Positions 62,315 through 64,000 of a stretch of DNA of 64,000 nt are shown in pieces (position 1 is the first letter of the stretch; every line of letters begins with the position of its first letter). The translations under genes and the position numbers were made by a program. The notes under the pieces are model-generated. The model saw only the letters and a program-made list of their open reading frames with translations. It was not told the DNA's origin and ran no database searches. Origin of the DNA: Paenibacillus alba (lineage in GTDB: Bacteria; Bacillota; Bacilli; Paenibacillales; NBRC-103111); contig NZ_JABMKZ010000002.1 of assembly GCF_013204855.1 (NCBI RefSeq), positions 310,001-374,000 of the forward strand, written 5' to 3'.

Positions 62315-64000
62315 CTACGCCTCCCCCATCCACTGCTCAATCCGCGGTAACATTTGTTCTGTCGTCATATGCTCTATCTTAGGTCCGGGCAGGGAATAGA
62401 GGAAATGCTTGCCATAATAAGTGTCAATGACGCGAGTATCATAAATGATGACAATTCCTTTATCGGAAGCGCGTCTAACAAGCCGGCCAAACCCTTGCTT
62501 GAAACGTATGACCGCCTGCGGCACGGAAAATTTCATAAAGGGATTTTCATTGCGTTTTTTAATATTCTCACACTTGGCTTCGACCAGAGGATTATTCGGC
62601 GGCTGGAACGGCAAGCGAATGATAGCCAGGCAGCTCAGCGCATCCCCGGGGATATCGACGCCTTCCCAGAATGAACTGGTGCCCAGCAGGACGCACATGG
62701 CGTTATCTTGGAACATTCGGGTCAACTTGCTGCGATTGCTGCTGTCAATCCCCTGACCAAGCACGGTAATGCCATACGGCTTCAGGACGTCTTTCATGCC
62801 CGCGTGAATTTGCTTCAGCATCCGGTTCGAGGTGCACAGAATCAGCATTCGCCCCTTGGTGACTTGCGCTACATCGCTGAGCGATTGAATAAGGGCATTG
62901 ATAAATACAGGATCACCCGCCCCTTTAATCATCGGAAAATCACGCGGAATCACAACAAGCGCTTGCTCGCGATAATTAAAAGGAGAAGGCAGCTGCACCG
63001 TTTTGAGCTTGCCGTTCTCTTCATCTTCAGGAATCGTTAATCCCAGCTGATCCGCTGAATATTGAAAGGACTTGTTTACGGACAGCGTCGCCGAAGTAAG
63101 GATTATACTCTCTTTGGTTTCAAAGAAATGCTGCTGCAGCAAGCTGCTGACATCAATCGGCACGGAGTTAAGCTGCAGGGATTTCGCCTTGGCGTATGTC
63201 CCCGCTTCCATCCAATACACATACCCCTCGTCAGCCAGCTTCATAAAAAAGTGAAGAGCATCGCGGTGGTTGTACAGCTCTTTGACCGTTCCGTTCAGAT
63301 CGGTCACTAGCCCCTGAACACCGAACACGTCCTGCATGTCTTTCACTTCGCTCAGCAGCTTATCCAAAGTTCTCAGCATGTCATTGGCATTCAAATAAAT
63401 ATTGTCTTCCATGATGACCAATTCCCGCCAATTATCGGGCAGGTTCTCCGGCTTCATGCGAAGAACATATTGCGAGTTTTCCGTTTGAGACGGATCGCTT
63501 TGGGAAGACAACAGCTCATACAGCGACTCGCTTAAACGATCCCAATCCTCTTTGATTTTGATGATTTTCGGAAAAACACTGTCAATCGCTTGACCCCAAG
63601 CCGCAACGCGCTCTTGGTGGTCATCGGATTTCTGCAAGCGGAACCGCAGCATTGGCAATTGACCGCTTCTGTTGTCCTTATACAGCCATAAGAGAGAATG
63701 ATAGAAAGCGGAGGCATGCAGTTCAATGCCCAGATGTTTGCTCGCCACTTCTTCAAAATGATGTGCCTCATCAATCACAAGATGTTTGTAAGCCGGTAGA
63801 AGGCGGTTCTCAGCCTTCATATCCGTAAAGAGGAGGGAATGGTTGGTTATGATAACATCGGCCGTATTGGCGTCATTACGGGCGCGATGATAGAAGCACT
63901 TTTTGTACCATGGACACATTCGATTCAGACAGGAGTCGGTATCGCTGGCAACGGAATGCCAGAACTGAGCCCCTTTATTGCCAAAATGCAGCTCTTCTTC
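62315..64000 (-). CDS. DinG/YoaA-type ATP-dependent helicase (5' end beyond window)
   Basis: 562 codons are inside the window and the frame is open at its right edge; the internal Met 27 codons in is not the start. The first stretch shows part of an XPD-type 4Fe-4S site: Cys residues in SCLNRMCPWYKKC. A DEAH box (VIDEAHHFEE) follows, then SATLS, LGTSSFWEGVDIPG and the motif VI region QGFGRLVRRASD. It unwinds DNA damage or R-loop structures. No exonuclease domain can be judged because the N-terminus is missing. rex follows immediately. Confidence 0.9.
   Translation of the reverse strand, partial: EEELHFGNKGAQFWHSVASDTDSCLNRMCPWYKKCFYHRARNDANTADVIITNHSLLFTDMKAENRLLPAYKHLVIDEAHHFEEVASKHLGIELHASAFYHSLLWLYKDNRSGQLPMLRFRLQKSDDHQERVAAWGQAIDSVFPKIIKIKEDWDRLSESLYELLSSQSDPSQTENSQYVLRMKPENLPDNWRELVIMEDNIYLNANDMLRTLDKLLSEVKDMQDVFGVQGLVTDLNGTVKELYNHRDALHFFMKLADEGYVYWMEAGTYAKAKSLQLNSVPIDVSSLLQQHFFETKESIILTSATLSVNKSFQYSADQLGLTIPEDEENGKLKTVQLPSPFNYREQALVVIPRDFPMIKGAGDPVFINALIQSLSDVAQVTKGRMLILCTSNRMLKQIHAGMKDVLKPYGITVLGQGIDSSNRSKLTRMFQDNAMCVLLGTSSFWEGVDIPGDALSCLAIIRLPFQPPNNPLVEAKCENIKKRNENPFMKFSVPQAVIRFKQGFGRLVRRASDKGIVIIYDTRVIDTYYGKHFLYSLPGPKIEHMTTEQMLPRIEQWMGEA

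Overview
The window looks like chromosomal DNA of a spore-forming member of the Paenibacillaceae (Paenibacillus-like). The evidence is moderate GC, strong AGGAGG-type ribosome sites, T-box leaders on glyS and the proline operon, DynA and Rex homologues, a tiny YjcZ-family sporulation gene with a sigma-K-like promoter, an S-layer-homology protein and 'stalk'-domain envelope proteins. Nothing visible is a phage, insertion sequence, tRNA or rRNA gene.

Layout. 1-4.5 kb: glycogen operon glgB-glgC-glgD-glgA on the minus strand, with glgA cut by the window edge. 4.6-8.3 kb: a secreted PpiC foldase, an RNA methyltransferase, an RluA pseudouridine synthase, a MarR regulator and a 55-residue orphan. 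8.3-24.5 kb, minus strand: topoisomerase IV (parE-parC), an ABC-2 type exporter, an SGNH esterase, a heterodimeric ABC exporter, a double-headed dynamin (DynA) and endonuclease III. 24.7-29.6 kb, minus: amidase, GerMN lipoprotein and SLH protein. 29.9-32 kb: leuC-leuD. 32.3-34 kb: a tiny sporulation gene, then a 1.45-kb repeat-rich gap and a small membrane protein. 34-36.9 kb: LysR and WYL regulators and cysteine dioxygenase. 36.9-38.7 kb: glyS with a T-box. 38.7-49.5 kb: methionine-salvage genes (mtnU, mtnE, mtnW, mtnX, mtnB) wrapped around a T-box-led proline block (proB-proS-proA-proC). 50-54.2 kb, minus: asnS-dnaD and hbd-ackA. 54.8-58.8 kb, minus: mtaD, tseB and a two-gene FtsH-like operon. 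59-60.7 kb: DUF47-pit phosphate uptake. 61.7-64 kb, minus: dinG (partial)-rex.

Metabolic links. MtaD (57.5 kb), the mtn genes (38.7-49.5 kb) and cysteine dioxygenase all handle sulfur-amino-acid by-products. The proline block lies between mtnE and mtnW, and no terminator is visible between proC and mtnW, so half of the salvage pathway may be read from a tRNA-sensing promoter.

The most unusual content is intergenic. Four copies (32.7, 33.4, 54.5 and 60.8 kb) of a roughly 180-bp element each hold four 16-bp modules related to CCTGC-N6-GCAGG, with start-to-start spacings of about 51, 61 and 51 bp. A fifth locus (49.76-50.0 kb) carries unrelated GTAAGG hairpins with spacings of 51, 62, 51 and 62 bp. 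Two of these regions also carry minisatellites: a 9-bp unit between the 32.7 and 33.4 kb copies, and a 10-bp unit right after the 60.8 kb copy. I do not recognise this as a named repeat family. The spacing is close to whole helical turns, and it is the best candidate here for something undescribed.
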